NCBI RefSeq assembly: GCF_018881975.1
Contig: NZ_JACVPJ010000001.1
Coordinates: 186,001-250,000, forward strand
Origin: Polynucleobacter sp. JS-Safj-400b-B2
GTDB lineage: Bacteria > Pseudomonadota > Gammaproteobacteria > Burkholderiales > Burkholderiaceae
DNA: 64,000 nucleotides
Direction of reading: 5' to 3'
How positions within the stretch are numbered: the first letter of the stretch is position 1; every line of letters starts with the position of its first letter. Position numbers and translations under genes: made by a program. This document shows positions 63,320-64,000 of the stretch, piece after piece. The notes beneath the pieces are model-generated. The model saw only the letters and a program-made list of their open reading frames with translations. It was not told where the DNA came from and made no database searches.

Positions 63320-64000
63320 ATGTCAGGCAAAGAAATCATGTTCACTCCGGTAAGTCTCGGATCCATTCAATTAAAAAACCGCTTAGTGATGGCACCGCTT
63401 ACTAGAATGCGTGCAGTCGACGGAGATGTGTCGAGCCCTTTGGCAAAAACGTATTACGCGCAGCGAGCGAGTGCTGGACTCATTATTACTGAGGCTACAC
63501 AAATTTCTCCTTTGGGTAAAGGTTACCCGGCTACACCTGGAATTTATTCTGCAGAGCAAACTGCGGCCTGGAAAGAGATTGTTGCAGCTGTTCATGCTAA
63601 GGGAGGCGCAATTGTTGCTCAGCTATGGCATGTGGGTCGTATCTCCCACTCTTCCTTGCATCCAGAACAAGGTGTACCTGAGGCGCCATCAGCAATTGCT
63701 GCAGCCGGTCAAACCTATGGTGCTGATTGGCAGCTACATGACTACGAGACACCAAAGGCAATGAGTGCGGAAGATATTGTGCGTTTACTTAAAGAGTTTG
63801 AGATTGCCGCACAAAATGCAAAAGCTGCTGGCTTTGACGGTATTGAGATTCATTCGGCCAATGGTTATTTGCTAGATCAGTTCTTACAGGACAAAACGAA
63901 TCAACGTACTGATGAATATGGTGGCTCGATTGAGAATCGCCTGCGCTTATTAGGTCAAGTGATTGAGGCTGTTAGCAAGGTATTTCCAAGTGATAAGGTG
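63320..64000 (+). CDS. Old Yellow Enzyme family NADH:flavin oxidoreductase, 3' end outside the window
   Basis: The gene starts at the ATG at 63320 and remains open at the window end, 227 codons in. Family landmarks are KNRLVMAPLTRMRA, AQLWHVGRISHSS and DGIEIHSANGYLLDQFLQ, with the HSAN pair that binds the substrate carbonyl. DEYGGSIENRLRLL follows. These FMN enzymes reduce activated alkenes and nitro compounds (NemA-like). It lies 84 bp after the OxyR gene on the same strand and may share its regulation, though this is speculation. Confidence 0.9.
   Translation, partial: MSGKEIMFTPVSLGSIQLKNRLVMAPLTRMRAVDGDVSSPLAKTYYAQRASAGLIITEATQISPLGKGYPATPGIYSAEQTAAWKEIVAAVHAKGGAIVAQLWHVGRISHSSLHPEQGVPEAPSAIAAAGQTYGADWQLHDYETPKAMSAEDIVRLLKEFEIAAQNAKAAGFDGIEIHSANGYLLDQFLQDKTNQRTDEYGGSIENRLRLLGQVIEAVSKVFPSDKV

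Overview
This looks like chromosomal DNA of a free-living betaproteobacterium of the Burkholderiaceae, most likely Polynucleobacter or a close relative. The basis is inference: moderate base composition, compact gene spacing, and betaproteobacterial neighbourhoods such as smpB-ratA-rnfH-guaB-guaA, the DUF3305/DUF3306 formate dehydrogenase cluster and HAAT transporters. I see no rRNA, tRNA, CRISPR array, transposase or phage gene. Almost all the DNA codes for protein; the longest gap (about 385 bp, 11789-12173) holds short repeats and one doubtful small ORF.

Layout. 1-5663: a partial circularly permuted ATP-grasp gene, smpB, ratA, rnfH, guaB, guaA (housekeeping). 5720-11788: the most unusual region. 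A membrane PAS-SpoIIE phosphatase diverges from a STAS antagonist and an RsbW-like kinase, followed by an ArsC-fold protein with a single cysteine and a 981-residue channel. The channel joins a periplasmic-binding-protein domain, a domain resembling the extracellular part of pentameric ligand-gated channels, and an MscS pore. Two tandem 11-bp repeat elements that look like PhoB boxes (7176-7197 and 8116-8148) precede the two plus-strand gene pairs, so the block may be a phosphate-starvation module. 12174-16349: a DUF455 ferritin-like gene with a B12-binding radical SAM gene, then two tandem paralogous exported proteins. 16378-20473: queE, queD, tadA, ldcA, a SOUL protein and rlmJ. 20480-25143: a minus-strand envelope cluster (PAP2, GT9, flippase-like, GT39). 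25191-28527: a DUF3047 lipoprotein, a copper P-type ATPase and a CopZ-like chaperone.

28654-40733: apbC followed by a membrane formate dehydrogenase locus (DUF3305, DUF3306, polyferredoxin, TorD-like chaperone, small Tat protein, catalytic, iron-sulfur and cytochrome b subunits, small exported proteins), facing a tupBC-like oxyanion transporter that has no binding-protein gene here. 40800-46250: a BFD-like ferredoxin, an EEP-family hydrolase, cardiolipin synthase, a CoA-transferase/acyl-CoA dehydrogenase pair and a DedA-like protein.

46247-57923: a coherent catabolic island. A five-gene branched-chain-type ABC transporter, a flavin hydroxylase resembling 2,6-dihydroxypyridine 3-monooxygenase, a VOC protein and a TetR regulator face a CoxG-like protein and a three-subunit molybdenum hydroxylase. 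Together they suggest uptake and hydroxylation of an N-heteroaromatic compound. 58050-64000: 3-hydroxybutyrate dehydrogenase, iron superoxide dismutase, a stand-alone PuuD membrane domain, a rubrerythrin-rubredoxin-rubredoxin reductase operon divergent from an OxyR-type regulator, and a partial Old Yellow Enzyme gene.
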